The notes under the pieces were generated by a model. It saw only the letters and a program-made list of their open reading frames with translations. It had not been told where the DNA came from and ran no database searches. Below, piece by piece: positions 10,405 through 21,060 of a DNA stretch of 64,000 nt. The translations under genes and the position numbers were made by a program. Numbering within the stretch: position 1 is the stretch's first letter; every line of letters starts with the position of its first letter. Origin of the DNA: Pleurodeles waltl (lineage: Eukaryota; Chordata; Amphibia; Caudata; Salamandridae); contig NC_090447.1 of NCBI RefSeq assembly GCF_031143425.1, positions 26,688,238 through 26,752,237 on the forward strand, in the 5' to 3' direction.

Positions 10405-12956
10405 ATGGCTGCTGCGACTGGGGAAAGGGCCCCTGCCTTCACAACAGAAAAGTTGGACAAACTCGTGGATGGGGTCCTCCCCCAGTATGCTCTACTCTAC
10501 GGTCCTCCAGACCAACAGGTTAGTACACAGGGTGCACGTCGAATGGGCTATGCCTGTGTTGAGTGCGGCGGATGTAAGATGGTGGGGAGGGGAGCGAATG
10601 AGGAGGGCAACGCACTCCTGATGAGAGCATGTGCCACATGGCAAGGTTGGGGAGGGGGGGCCACTCACATCGACCATGCAGAAAACTGATGAGATTTCCT
10701 TTCCTACCCTGTACATGTCAAATAGGTCAGCGCCCATCAGAAGATCGACATTTGGCGTGCCATCGCCAAGGACGTCCGGGCCCTGGGGGTCCACAACAGA
10801 CGGGGCACCCACTGCCGAAAGAGGTGGGAGGACATCCGCCGCGGGACCAGGAAGACCGCCGAGTCTCTGCTGGGGATGGCCTCCCAACGTAGGAGGGGTG
10901 CCAGCTGCCAATTGACCCCCCTGATGTCCCGGATCCTGGCGGTGGCCTACCCCGATTTGGATGGGCGCTTGAGGACATCACAGCAGACACAAGGGGGTGA
11001 GTATCTGCACATTCTGTTATCTTTGCGCGCAGTGGAGGTGTCTGGGTTGGGGAGGAGGGCTGTGGGTAACTCTAGGCCAGGGCGCTTTCTGTAGGCTAGT
11101 CCCCTCTGTTAGGCATGGCCCTGTGCCCCCGCCCCCCACCTCTGTAGGGAGCCAAGTACAGCTATCCATGGTCCTGCATCACCCATGTGTGCATTTGTCG
11201 TCCATAGACCTGTAGGCCTAGTCACAAGAACTGAGTAGTGTACCCCGATTGCGCGGCGTAGTGCTGGGGGCTTCTGTGTCTGTCCTCTCCGACAACGTTG
11301 TTGCCAATGCATGCACTCAACCTGTCTTCATTTCTCCCCCCACCCATTTTCGTTTTCTTCCTGTGCATGTGTGCATCAGCATCATCAGGCGGAGGAGACT
11401 TGGCATCGGCGCACAAGGGAGCTGCATCTCACATGGCCCCGGAGGGCCATGCAACAGACTCCGAGTTCACCAGTGAGACGGAGGGCGAGGGGAGCTCCAC
11501 AACGGGGACCCGTGGAGACGTCAGCGACACAGACACGTCCTCGGAAGGGAGCTCCCTTGCGGTGGCGGCAACATCCGTGCCCACCGCCACAACAGGTACA
11601 GCCGCCACCCAGCGCACCAGCCCCGCCCTCCCAGCAGCCCCTCAGCCTTCGGCCCGTGCCCGCTCGGCCAGGAAGGCGGCCATCTCCTTCGCCCCAGGCA
11701 CCTCAGGCCCTGCCCCAGTTACCCCTGCTGCCCTCAGTGAGGAGGTCATTGACCTCCTGAGGACGCTCATTGTTGGGCAGTCTACCCTTTTGAATGCCAT
11801 CCAGGGGGTGGAAAGGGAGGTGCATCGTAGCAATGCATACCTGGAGGGCATTCATTCGGGTCAGGCTGCCCATCAGCGATCGTTCAACGCTCTGGCCTCA
11901 GCACTGACGGCAGCCATTGTCCCTGTCTCCAGCCTCCCTCCTCCAACTGCCTCCACCCAGTCCCAGTCTCCTGTTCCTCAGCCTATCCCATCCACACCAT
12001 CAGACCAGCCTGCACACACCTCAACACCCAAGGGCAGCTCATCCAGACATAAGCACCACAGATCCCACAAGCATTCACACAAGCAACATCCACATGCAGA
12101 CATTGCAACAGTCACTACCACCTCTGTGTCCCCCGCCTCCTCGTCTCCCTCCTCCCTCCCTGTGACGTCTCCACTCACACCTGCATGCACACCACCATCA
12201 GCCAGTACGTCCATCACCACCACACCCACCAGAACACTCCGCACACGTGCAGTCACCACCCCCACTAACATCTACACGTCCCCTGTGTCCTCTCCCACTG
12301 TGTCTGTCACCCCCTCTTCCAAACCACACAAACGCAGGCAGCCACCCACCCAACAGCCATCCACCTCACGACAGCCTCCGTCACAAGCACCTGCACCCAA
12401 AGACAGCACACTTGACTCTCCTACAACCACATCCTCTTCCTCCACTCCCATACCCACTGCACCTACCCTTCCCATTGCTCCTAAAAAACTTTTCCTCTCC
12501 AAACTTAACCTCTTTGCATCACCTGACCCACCCCCTCCATCTGGTAAGAGTCCAAAGAGCACCTCAGCCACCACCAGCCCTGCATCTAGTATGACCATTG
12601 TGCAGGGCTATTGGAGTCCACCAGCTCCTAGGGCAGGAACATCGGCCAGCAGCAAGGGGACAGCCAGCCCACCACCTGGGAAGAGGACAAAAAAAATTAA
12701 GGGCCGGCGCGAGAAGCCTGAGATGGCTGCCACCAAGGACAGTAGCCTTGCCCCGTCACCTGCCACATCAAAGGGAGGCAAGGGCCAGAGAGCTTCAGCG
12801 AAGGAGGGCAAGGGCAGCAGGGCGGAGAAGTCATGCAGCAGGCGAGCTGACCAGGAGGGCCCCACCAGCCCCAGTCCGGGTGTGACGGACGACACCCACG
12901 GGCCCAAGACTCCATCACAGGAGGGCCCCGCAAACGCTAGGTCGGAGGGTGACTAA
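10405..12956 (+). CDS. Harbinger Myb/SANT-like protein 2, three exons, intact
   Basis: Exons 10405-10518, 10726-10996 and 11380-12956 have GT/AG borders (donors 10519 and 10997; acceptors ending 10725 and 11379). They join without a stop into 653 aa. The Myb/SANT-like domain (residues about 11-85) spans exons 1 and 2: FTTEKLDKLVDGVLP, KIDIWRAIAKDVRALG and HCRKRWEDIRRGTRK. It aligns by eye with Myb-like protein 1, so the two are paralogues. A conserved-looking block LMSRILAVAYPDLDGRL ends exon 2. Residues about 247-309 are predicted helical (SEEVIDLLRTLIVGQSTLLN onward). A long Ser/Thr/Pro/His-rich stretch follows, then the basic motif GKRTKKIKGRREK near residue 565. A nuclear DNA-binding partner role is inferred. 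Low-complexity composition makes the exact C-terminus the least certain part. Confidence 0.8.
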
Positions 12957-12984
12957 GCGTGGAGTCTTGGCCAGGACTGGCTCC

Positions 12985-14370
12985 TTAGAAAGACAGGACA
13001 AGCACCGCTGAACTGGGCCCCACCGTGAGAAGCACCGCTGAACAGGGCCCCACCGTGAGAAGCACCGCTGAACAGGGCCCCGCCAAGACAGGCACCGCTG
13101 AACTGGGCCCCACCGTGAGAAGCACCGCTGAACAGGGCCCCACCGTGAGAAGCACCGCTGAACAGGGCCCCGCCAAGACAGGCACCGCTGAACAGGGCCC
13201 CGCCAAGACAGGCACCGCTGAACTGGGCCCCGCCAAGACAGGCACTGCTGAACTGGGCCCCGCCAAGACAGGCACCGCTGAACTGGGCCCCGCCGCCTCA
13301 AGAACCGCTGAACTGGGCCCTTCAAGAGAAGAACCGCTGAACTGGGCCCCGCCGTCTCCAGCACCGATCCGCTGGGGACCGCCGTCTCAAGAACCGCTGA
13401 ACTGGGCCCGCCGTCTCCAGCACCGCTCCGCTGGGGACCGACGTCTCAAGAACCGCTGAACTGGGCCCCGCCGTCTCCAGCACCGCTCCGCTGGGGACCG
13501 CCGTCTCAAGAACCGCTGAACTGGGCCCCGCCGTCTCCAGCACCGCTCCGCTGGGGACCGCCGTCTCAAGAACCGCTGAACTGGGCCCGCCGTCTCCAGC
13601 ACCGCTCCGCTGGGGACCGCCGTCTCAAGAACCGCTGAACTGGGCCCCGCCGTCTCCAGCACCGCTCCGCTGGGCCCTTCCTGTCAAGCACCGCTCCGCT
13701 GGGCCCTTCCTGTCAAGCACCGCTCCGCTGGGCCCTTCATCTCAAGCACCGCTCCGCTGGGCCCTTCATTTCAAGCACCGCTCCGCTGGGCCCTTCCTGT
13801 CAAGCACCGCTCCGCTGGGCCCTTCCTGTCAAGCACCGCTCCGCTGGGCCCTTCATCTCCAGCACCGCTCCGCTGGGCCCTTCATCTCAAGCACCGCTCC
13901 GCTGGGCCCTTCCTGTCCAGCACCGCTCCGCTGGGCCCTTCCTGTCAAGCACCGCTCCGCTGGGCCCTTGCTGTCAAGCACCGCTCCGCTGGGCCCTTCC
14001 TGTCAAGCACCGCTCCGCTGGGCCCTTCATCTCAAGCACCGCTCTGCTGGGCCCTTCATCTCAAGCACCGCTCCGCTGGGCCCTTCCTGTCAAGCACCGC
14101 TCCGCTGGGCCCTTCCTGTCAAGCACCGCTCCGTGGGGCCCTTCCTGTCAAGCACCGCTCCGCTGGGCCCTTCATCTCAAGCACCGCTCCGCTGGGCCCT
14201 TCATCTCAAGCACCGCTCCGCTGGGCCCTTCGCCCTTCATCTCAAGCACCGCTCCGCTGGGCCCTTCCTGTCAAGCACCGCTCCGCTGGGCCCTTCCTGT
14301 CAAGCACCTCTCCGCTGGGCCCTTCATCCCAAGCACCTCTCTGCTGGGCACCGCCGTCTCTGCACGGCTG
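12985..14370 (+). repeat. 30-bp minisatellite, about 45 units in three sub-arrays
   Basis: Sub-array 1 (about 12985-13330) has units like AAGCACCGCTGAACAGGGCC followed by a CCACCGTGAG or CGCCAAGACAG variant. Sub-array 2 (about 13330-13675) alternates 'GCTGAACTGGGCCCC' and 'GCTCCGCTGGGGACC' half-units in a 60-bp higher-order unit. Sub-array 3 (about 13675-14345) has 'GGGCCCTTCCTGTCAAGCAC' + 'CGCTCCGCTG' units. All share the CACCGCT core. Since 30 is a multiple of 3, long open frames appear by chance and are not genes. The array follows the stop of Myb-like gene 2 and may lie in its 3' UTR. Confidence 0.9.
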
Positions 14371-14509
14371 AAGAGGGCCCTTCAAGTCATGCACAGCTGG
14401 CCCATTGGCAGAAGTGGCAGGGCCGGGTCGGTATTGGGCATGGCTGCAGGATGCACTCTAGCCACCATGCCTCCTCCAGTAGCAGTGGAGTCTGTAATCC
14501 ACTTGTGAG

Positions 14510-14745
14510 ACTCTGGCTTTGCACTCCCCAGGATGGCCCAGTGGGCAGGCCACCCACTTGTGAGACTTTTGAGACTGTGGCTTTGCACTCCCCAGGATGG
14601 CCCAGTGGGCAGGCCACCCACTGTAGAGACTTTTGAGACTGTGGCTTTGCACTCCCCAGGATGGCCCAGTGGGCAGGCCACCCACTGTAGAGACTTTTGA
14701 GACTGTGGCTTTGCACTCCCCAGGATGGGACATTGGACAGGGAGG
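14510..14745 (+). repeat. About 64-bp tandem repeat, 3-4 units
   Basis: Units contain GAGACTGTGGCTTTGCACTC followed by CCCAGGATGGCCCAGTGGGC. The first and last units are diverged. The unit is unrelated in sequence to the 30-bp array just before it. Confidence 0.85.
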
Positions 14746-15617
14746 CCCCTGGTGGATCTGGCGTCGTGGACTCATGTGGCTGAGGTGCCCCCCCTTCCCT
14801 TCCCCCTGAGGTGCCTGTAGTTTTGTCATCTGATGCCCCTGCAGTGTTCTCTCCAATGGTATCCGGTCTCCTGTGTGGGCTTTGCCCATGTGTTTTAACA
14901 CATTGGCCCACGAACGATGGACATTTCACGGACTGTGCAGGACTTATTGGCTATGTTTGAGATTTTCTATATATTCATTCTTTATTTTCTACATTTCATA
15001 TTGCATATTTATCATGACTTCAATGAACCTTTTTTAAACATACATTTTTACAGTCCTTTTAATTATGTCTTTGCATTATTCCGGGGGGTTTGGGGGGTGT
15101 CACTCTGACTTGTTGCTCTGCATGGGGGTGTAGGGAGGGGTGGGGGTGTGGGGGGTGGGTGTGTCGCGTATGTGTGTGCCCGTAACCTTTTCTCCTCCCC
15201 CCTCCCCTGTATCGTAGGTGCAGTACTCACCGTTGTCGTCTGCGCCGGCTTTCGTACTCGTGGTAGATGAGAAGGTAGACAATGGCAGGTAGGATGTTTA
15301 ATTCGGGTTCCATGCTGTCGGGATTCCTCGTGGAGTGTGTAGATTTGAGCGTTTTCCCGTTCGTAGTCTGTTTCCGCCGTGTTTTTATCGGCGGGGCTCC
15401 CGCCCCGGAAAAGGTGGCGGATTGGTGGGTCGTGATAGGGTGGGCGGTACATTGTCTGCCGCCTGTCTGTTGGCGGTGACCGCCGCGCTGTTTGTTTCTA
15501 CCGCCGTGGCGGTCGGAGTGTTGAAGTGGCGGTCCGTGTTGGCGGTTCCCGCCAGGGTCAGAATTCCATTTTTTTGACCGCCTTCCTGTTGGCGGGTTAG
15601 CCGCCGCTTTAACACTG
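14746..15617. other. Harbinger right subterminal region, non-coding
   Basis: No gene is visible. From 15080 to 15165 the plus strand is strongly G-rich (runs such as GGGGGGTTTGGGGGG and GGGGTGTGGGGGGTGGG), which could fold into G-quadruplexes. From about 15440 to 15617 there are repeated GGCGG/CCGCC inverted motifs typical of the subterminal binding regions of this family. Confidence 0.6.
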
Positions 15618-15641
15618 ACCGCCAGGGTCGGAATGACCCCC
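15618..15641 (-). repeat. Harbinger right terminal inverted repeat
   Basis: Read inward it begins GGGGGTCATTCCGACCCTGG and pairs with 4553-4576. TGT (15642-15644) follows as the second copy of the target duplication. Confidence 0.75.
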
Positions 15642-15644
15642 TGT

Positions 15645-17640
15645 ATGGACAAATAAGCTAACAGACTGTTTTAAGAAATGCAAACACGCTCTGTGCATTG
15701 CCCCGGCTTTGAGACTGCCGGACTATAAACTGCTTTTCCATCCGCATGCATCAGAAAAGAATGGCATTACAAATGTGCTGACTCTGCAGCATGGTTCTGG
15801 AAAAAGAAATGTGGTATACACTTCTGTGACTGCGTCCACAGCAGTAAGGGGTCATCCTGTTTGTTTGCAAACAGCTTCTATGGCAGGGGCGAGGGTAGCA
15901 AAGACGGCTCCCACTGTGCTGGCCTATCTTTGTACTATACATGTGCCTTATGTGCAGCTATTGTTGTCTTCTTCGTCTTCTTCACCCACTTGGCACTTCT
16001 CTGCCACAAGGAGAACGGGCTCTAGCCAAAGGCAAGATTACCATAAAGAGATGCCGCCTGTTACTCAGATGACTCTGATGCCTTCCACAGGTGACACAGA
16101 TAAGTAAGAGGGTCATGATTGTTTCGAGGTGGTGTATACTTATACCACACCTCGTTCGACCTATTGCAGAGACAATGCAGATTATGAGTAGTACACAGGT
16201 GGTCCAGCAGGGTACATGATCCTGACTACAGAGCTGGGTACGCCATTACCATCACCCACAGCATGGTGGAGGGTGCTGCCCCACTTCCGGGCTCAGCAAC
16301 CTGAACTGTACGCTGTAACAAGAGCATGTATACTAGCAGGGCTAAGACTCTAAACACTTATACAGACTGGAGGTATGCCTTTGGGGTGGTCCAAGGTTTT
16401 AGGCTGTTTTGAGTACAGGGGTTTCATTTCTTTGTGCCACATTCAAAATAAACCCATAGTAGACAACTTTCTGGAGGCAATTCTGCTACTGAATCTGATT
16501 ACTGCTATCAAATGTGAGGCTCACACACACGCCATCAAAGAGGTGGCAAAACATAATGCAACTGCAGATGCAGCCACCGAGAAGCCACCGAGCAAACTAT
16601 GTTGCATGACTGCAGATGGTGCCTCTTATGGCACAGTGCATCTTTAGGGTCCTTCAACTAGAGAGACAGCAGATTAGGGATGCTCAGTGGCCAGCAGGGG
16701 CCGGGGAAGAGAAGGTTTGAGTAGATGCAGGATGTGATCACAACCAGGATGGACTTGTAGCTCCTAGTAGCATGCTGCTCCATCTTACATGCTTGGCATA
16801 TGGCCCCTCACACATAGGAAAAAGGGGAATAAATAGCTTGAATTAAGAACATTGCTTTGCAGCAGGAATTACCACTTACACAACACAATTTTGCTGAAAG
16901 TCCTGTTTGTGCAAGTATACCGCTGGCCACTCACCCGCTACCCATGACCTCCTACAGGTTACCCAAAGACCCTTTCCCATTGTTCAGACTGATTTTACTC
17001 ACATGCCTTGAGTGAATGGTTTCATATACTCTTTAGTCTGTCTAGACATGTTCTCAAGCTGTGTCGAGATATTCCCAACCAGAATGAATGATGAGGCAAT
17101 TGTTATAAGATGCTTGATGAGAGATGTGACACCGTTGTTTCAGGTGCCAGTAAGTATAAACATTGACAGAGATGGGCAATTTGTGGCATCAATATTACAG
17201 ACAATGTGGGAATGTTTGGGGATAGAATGGAAATTGCATGCCTGGCCCATTAAACCCCCTCCCGGCTCTGGACAGGTGGAATGCATGAATGGTAAGCTGA
17301 TGGACAGGCTAGCCAAAACAACTGAGAATACAGGTCTTAACTGGCCTGATGTACACTGTCCTAGTGCCACATGCACTGAGTGTGACCCCACGCAGAAAAC
17401 AATTGTCCCCCACGAGGTGCTGATGGGCAGCCCATGTGGGCTGGAATGTGAATGCCTCTTACTGGTCCTTTCAACAGCTGAGAATATCTTTGAGTATGCT
17501 ATACCATTGTCAGATATTTTGAGTCATTACCATTGGCAGGTTAAAAATGCACTACCCCAACTCTCATCTGAGCCAGGTCCATTCTTTAAATCTTGGTGAC
17601 ATGGTCATGGTGAGAAAAATAAAGAATGCTTTTCTTTCCG
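15645..17640 (+). pseudogene. pol: Retrovirus-like pol remnant, right part (RNase H, integrase)
   Basis: This continues the pol gene cut at 4552, in the same codon phase. First comes the RT-RNase H connection (about 15645-16100). An RNase H region follows at about 16270-16620, where a stop (near 16350) and frameshifts break the fold; the C-terminal helix blocks AILLLNLITAIKCEAHTH and KHNATADAA are visible. Integrase follows in a 195-aa frame (17012-17599). Within that frame Asp12, Asp52 or Asp54, and Glu90 are candidates for the catalytic triad; Asp54 lies 35 and Asp52 lies 37 residues before the Glu. The zinc-binding part upstream is eroded. After 17600 GDMVMVRKIK resembles the start of the integrase C-terminal domain. 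Too many stops and shifts to be functional. No env gene or LTR is identified. Confidence 0.7.
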
Positions 17641-18656
17641 CAGCTCATGCTGTTGGTAACTAGGACCTCTGTGACGGTTGAAGCATGACCAGAGTGACAC
17701 CTAAAGGTGGAAAGTGCCTTCACCGTCCTGAGAGGGACCATACGCTAATGATGGACCAGAGACCATGGACGCACCACAGCACCAGCCACAAAAAGAGGGC
17801 AGAACATGTACAACTTGAGGCCAGGCAAAACTTCCTGATGATCACCAGCATTGGTGAAATGTCCGGTACCACTGGGACACCTGCGCAGCAAAGTACTGTG
17901 TTTCTTCTCGGTGTCACTGGAGCATTAATAGTGGGGAGAACAAGCCATAGAATTACCAATGATGCTACAGTACAGGAGACGACAGACGATGGACACCCTG
18001 AAGGGTAGTAGGATAATGTTATGGTACAACTGATGAGTAGTTATCACAAACATGTTTCTAATAGATGGATTTGTTTAAAGATCCTGCTTCTGCTAACCAA
18101 GAAATGCCTTCGTTTTCCATGGCTTCCTGCGGAAACCTCTAGTTCACACCAGATTCTAAATCTGGTAACTCACTGATCATAAAAGACTTCCAGACTCTGA
18201 GAGCGCTCAGTGGAGCACAGCTGCAGTAGGTAGAAGGAAGGCAAGGAAGGTAGTTGGGGTTGTTTAGGGATTACAAGTACGTTTTTTTAGTTTGGAACAG
18301 GTAGGAGAGGTCATGCTATCTATGGTTCCCAATCATTTGTCTGCTCCAGAACACCAGGTGAAAGCAGCCACAGATGATCTTGAGGGTCAAACGTAACATA
18401 AAATTATAGCTGGGTAAAAATTGAATTACTGGGATGTTTTTTACCTCGGAGTTCTGACGGACATCATACGGAACTCAAGCTTCGCTCCCATTGTCTATTT
18501 GATGTCACGCAGGACCCCTCTGTGAAATGCATCCCTGTGACTCTATGCGCACCATCTCCAAACTACAAACATGTGAAGTCACTGAGCATCCAACATGGGG
18601 TAAGATGTGTCTACCTTCTGAACTCCTCGAAAGTGCAGCTCTTCAATAGATATTAA
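17641..18656. other. Unassigned stretch after retroviral pol
   Basis: A 107-aa open frame (17685-18008, +) is present but has no motif I recognise. It could be an eroded downstream retroviral gene. Nothing else is visible to 18656. Confidence 0.3.
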
Positions 18657-19250
18657 GGGGCATATTTATGAAAGTCACACAACATGGCTCACCAAGTCGC
18701 CCTGGTGCACCGTGCTGCATGACACGGAAAGGACATCAATGAGCGGTATTTAAAAGAATACTGCACAGTCCTGCCTTCTCCCCTGCACTGGAGCCCTTGT
18801 GGCTTCCTAGTGCCAATGCAGGCACGCTTGTGCCATGGTGCAAGGGTGCCTGCGATGTAAGGAGGATTGTTTCTGTGCAGGAAGGGACACCTTCCTGCAC
18901 AAAACAATCCCCTGGGGCATTTCCAGCACACATAGAAAGAGGAGGGAACAAGCAGAAAGATATTTCTCTTTGTTACGCCTCCCCACGGAAGTTGTAGAAT
19001 TTTGACGCATTTCCAGGTCTACCATTTTTGGTAACTTTGGGAATGTGTCAAAGGCCGTGGGTGGATGCATGGCAACACCCACACAACACCCATGGAACAC
19101 CTCCCTGGCTCAGAGTGACGCAACGCAGCAATTTGCGCTGGGCTGCGGTACCCTGGATTTATCAAGCCAGGCAAGGCCATGCAAGGTGTCCCTGTGAGGC
19201 CTGATGCATCTAACAAGAGTTGCGTTGTGCTTGCACCCATTACATTCACA
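18657..19250 (+). mobile_element. Possible MITE fragment beginning GGGGCATATTTATGA
   Basis: The start resembles the terminus at 55508 (GGCCCATATTTATGAAATG). The interior holds several short inverted repeats, for example GCAGGAAGGGACACCTTCCTGC near 18878-18899 and GGTGCAAGGGTGCC. A matching right terminus and target duplication were not found, so the right boundary is a guess. No protein is encoded. Confidence 0.35.
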
Positions 19251-19540
19251 AACGCGCCCCACGTTGCTCTAGGAGCAGTGGAAATGGATAACGTTTTAGA
19301 TGTCGACGATAGTTGTTTCAGTAAGAATATTCTTTCATTATAATTGTTCTAATTACTTTTGCAGTTTAACGCAAGGTTATGCCCTAATTAGCCATGTTTA
19401 ATTCCCCTTCTTTTGCTAATGTTTAATGGACTTTACTGATCTATAAGTTTCTGTACTCTAGGTTTTGATCTCACGATTACGGCGGGGGAGGGGGGTTGGG
19501 GGGGGCGGGAAACTGTGGAAAAATGTATCCATTCCCTTTC

Positions 19541-19753
19541 CTCTACAGCAGTGTTCCCCAACCCCCGGGCCGCGGACCGGTGCCGGTCTGCGGATCAATC
19601 GGCACCGGGCCGCCCGAGGAACTTCAAATCATTTGACTGTGGCGGGCGGCCGAGGCGCAGAGCATATTAAATCAAAACAAGCGGGCCACGGAAAAATGAT
19701 CAAACATTTACCGGTCCGCGGCGATAAAAAGGTTGGGGCACACTGCTCTACAG
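19541..19753. repeat. 8-bp target site duplication CTCTACAG around hAT MITE
   Basis: CTCTACAG occurs at 19541-19548 and again at 19746-19753, exactly flanking the MITE. Perfect 8-bp duplications are the hAT signature. Confidence 0.92.
19549..19745 (+). mobile_element. Non-autonomous hAT transposon (MITE), 197 bp
   Basis: The ends CAGTGTTCCCCAACC and GGTTGGGGCACACTG are inverted repeats matching 14 of 15 positions. Inside are GGGCCGCGGACCGGT and an inverse ACCGGTCCGCGG, so the element is largely palindromic. This is the common vertebrate hAT MITE type with terminal CAGNGNTCCCCAACC. It has no coding capacity and would need a transposase in trans. Near-perfect ends and duplication suggest moderate youth. 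Confidence 0.92.
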
Positions 19754-21060
19754 TATCCCTAACCCAGTGAACCCTCTGTGCTAGGTGGCCAGATACTGAG
19801 GAGTGAAGCCAGTCTGGGACAGGCCAGAAATAAAACTAGGACTGAAGACTTCAGTGTTACTTTATGCCTGACCTGTCCTGTTTTTTGCTTGGCCCAGTAA
19901 ATGTGTGCCTCTTTTTAAATATATATATACACACACACACACACAGACATACAAGGCCACGTTTACATGAGTGACCTGTGGCAGGACGTCCCCCCTAAGC
20001 CCCCGTCCCCCTCTGCTGAGGGCATGCAGTCGTCCCTCACCCTTCGAGAAACAACGAAATCATTTCTTCAATTATTCAAGGCTTTGGGGAGTATAGTTTC
20101 ACTTCTGCTGTGAAGTATGACTTGACCTTTGTCCCAAAAACCGGGCCATGTATTGAAAATTAGGAACAGCTTCGGGGCACCAGGAGAGTCCTCTGAGCAC
20201 CGGGACGTGGGTCATCCTGCTCGGTGCGCCCTCCGCACCCCACACCCTCCCCCCAGCCCCAGACCGTCCTTATCGGCCAAGGCCACAGGATGTCTGCGCT
20301 AAGGAGCCGCCCCCTCCAGCCTCCACCCACCGGGTACTGCTGTATCCAGACATTCCAGCGCCACGAAGTCATGCTTCTCTTTCCTTCTGTGCGAATGCTC
20401 TCTTTCTTCCATCTGCCCATGCAATAAGCATATGCAAATGCAAATCTATTCTCTGTGCTCCTGAGCAGATCCCGGCCTCCCTGTGGCCTTTCAGACGCCA
20501 TGTGATGTCTTTTCCCCCAGGGCTGGTCCAGGTTTGCACCACGTTTTGTACAGTGTGACACGCGACAAAATGATTTTGCATCACTTGATAGTACTAGCTG
20601 AAACTGGAATATGTGTAGTCTGGAAATGTCACTGCAAACGTGCACCACCGTCAGCCTCTCTCCTGGGCCATTTCAGGGTTGGGTGCCAGCAGTCTGCTCC
20701 CGGCTGGCATCATTTGAGCTCCCCCAGTGAAATCCTGAAGTTTAAACTCAGCGCGCCGGACTTTGAGAAGGTAACTTTTTATCCTGTCCGCGATCCACCA
20801 AGATTGGCCTGAATTCTTTACTCGTCCCTTGTCTCGTGCGACCAGATACCTGTAGTTGGCGGACTCAAAGAAAGAATTACATAATCAATTGGGAGGTGTT
20901 AAGGTGTGGTTATTAGCGGTTATGACATAATGAGAAGTTCAGTTGAAGGTTGTACACTGATGAATAAAGATGTTGGTTACGAGCTCCCGGTGTGGCGTGT
21001 TCATGTGCGAGGTCCCAGGCTGGGGAGGACGCGACAACACCCACAGTGTGCGCGTCCTAA
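19754..21060. other. Unassigned stretch, no gene seen
   Basis: It contains short open frames on both strands without recognisable domains and one microsatellite. It may be unique host intergenic DNA, as no other part of the window resembles it. Confidence 0.4.
19919..19947. repeat. TA/CA microsatellite
   Basis: A short (AT)n run passes into about ten CA units. Confidence 0.85.

Larger units (their letters stand above)
4553..15641 (+). mobile_element. Three-gene PIF/Harbinger DNA transposon inserted in retroviral pol
   Basis: The element is 11,089 bp with 24-bp imperfect terminal inverted repeats (GGCCCTCATTCTGACC at the left; GGGGGTCATTCCGACC at the right read inward) and a 3-bp TGT duplication. 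Both ends are rich in CGGCGGTC-type subterminal repeats. In order it holds a Myb/SANT-like gene (+, 5153-6661), a DD35E transposase (-, 7167-8237), a CpG-rich divergent spacer, a second Myb/SANT-like gene (+, 10405-12956), minisatellite arrays (12985-14745) and a G-rich, palindromic right end. A 1.75-kb secondary duplication (8569-10314) is included; without it the element would be about 9.34 kb. Known autonomous Harbingers normally carry one transposase and one Myb-like gene. The lone stop in the transposase suggests the element died recently or can be helped in trans. Confidence 0.85.

Noticed and set aside
12915..13662. Repetitive frames on both strands (for example PVQRCLSWRG repeats)
   Set aside because: Produced by the 30-bp minisatellite after the stop of Myb-like gene 2.
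17685..18008. Possible retroviral env start after pol
   Set aside because: The position is right, but there is no signal peptide, glycoprotein motif or continuing frame to support it.
20160..20648. A 162-codon minus-strand frame as a possible host exon
   Set aside because: No recognisable domain, no convincing splice pattern, and another open frame on the opposite strand.
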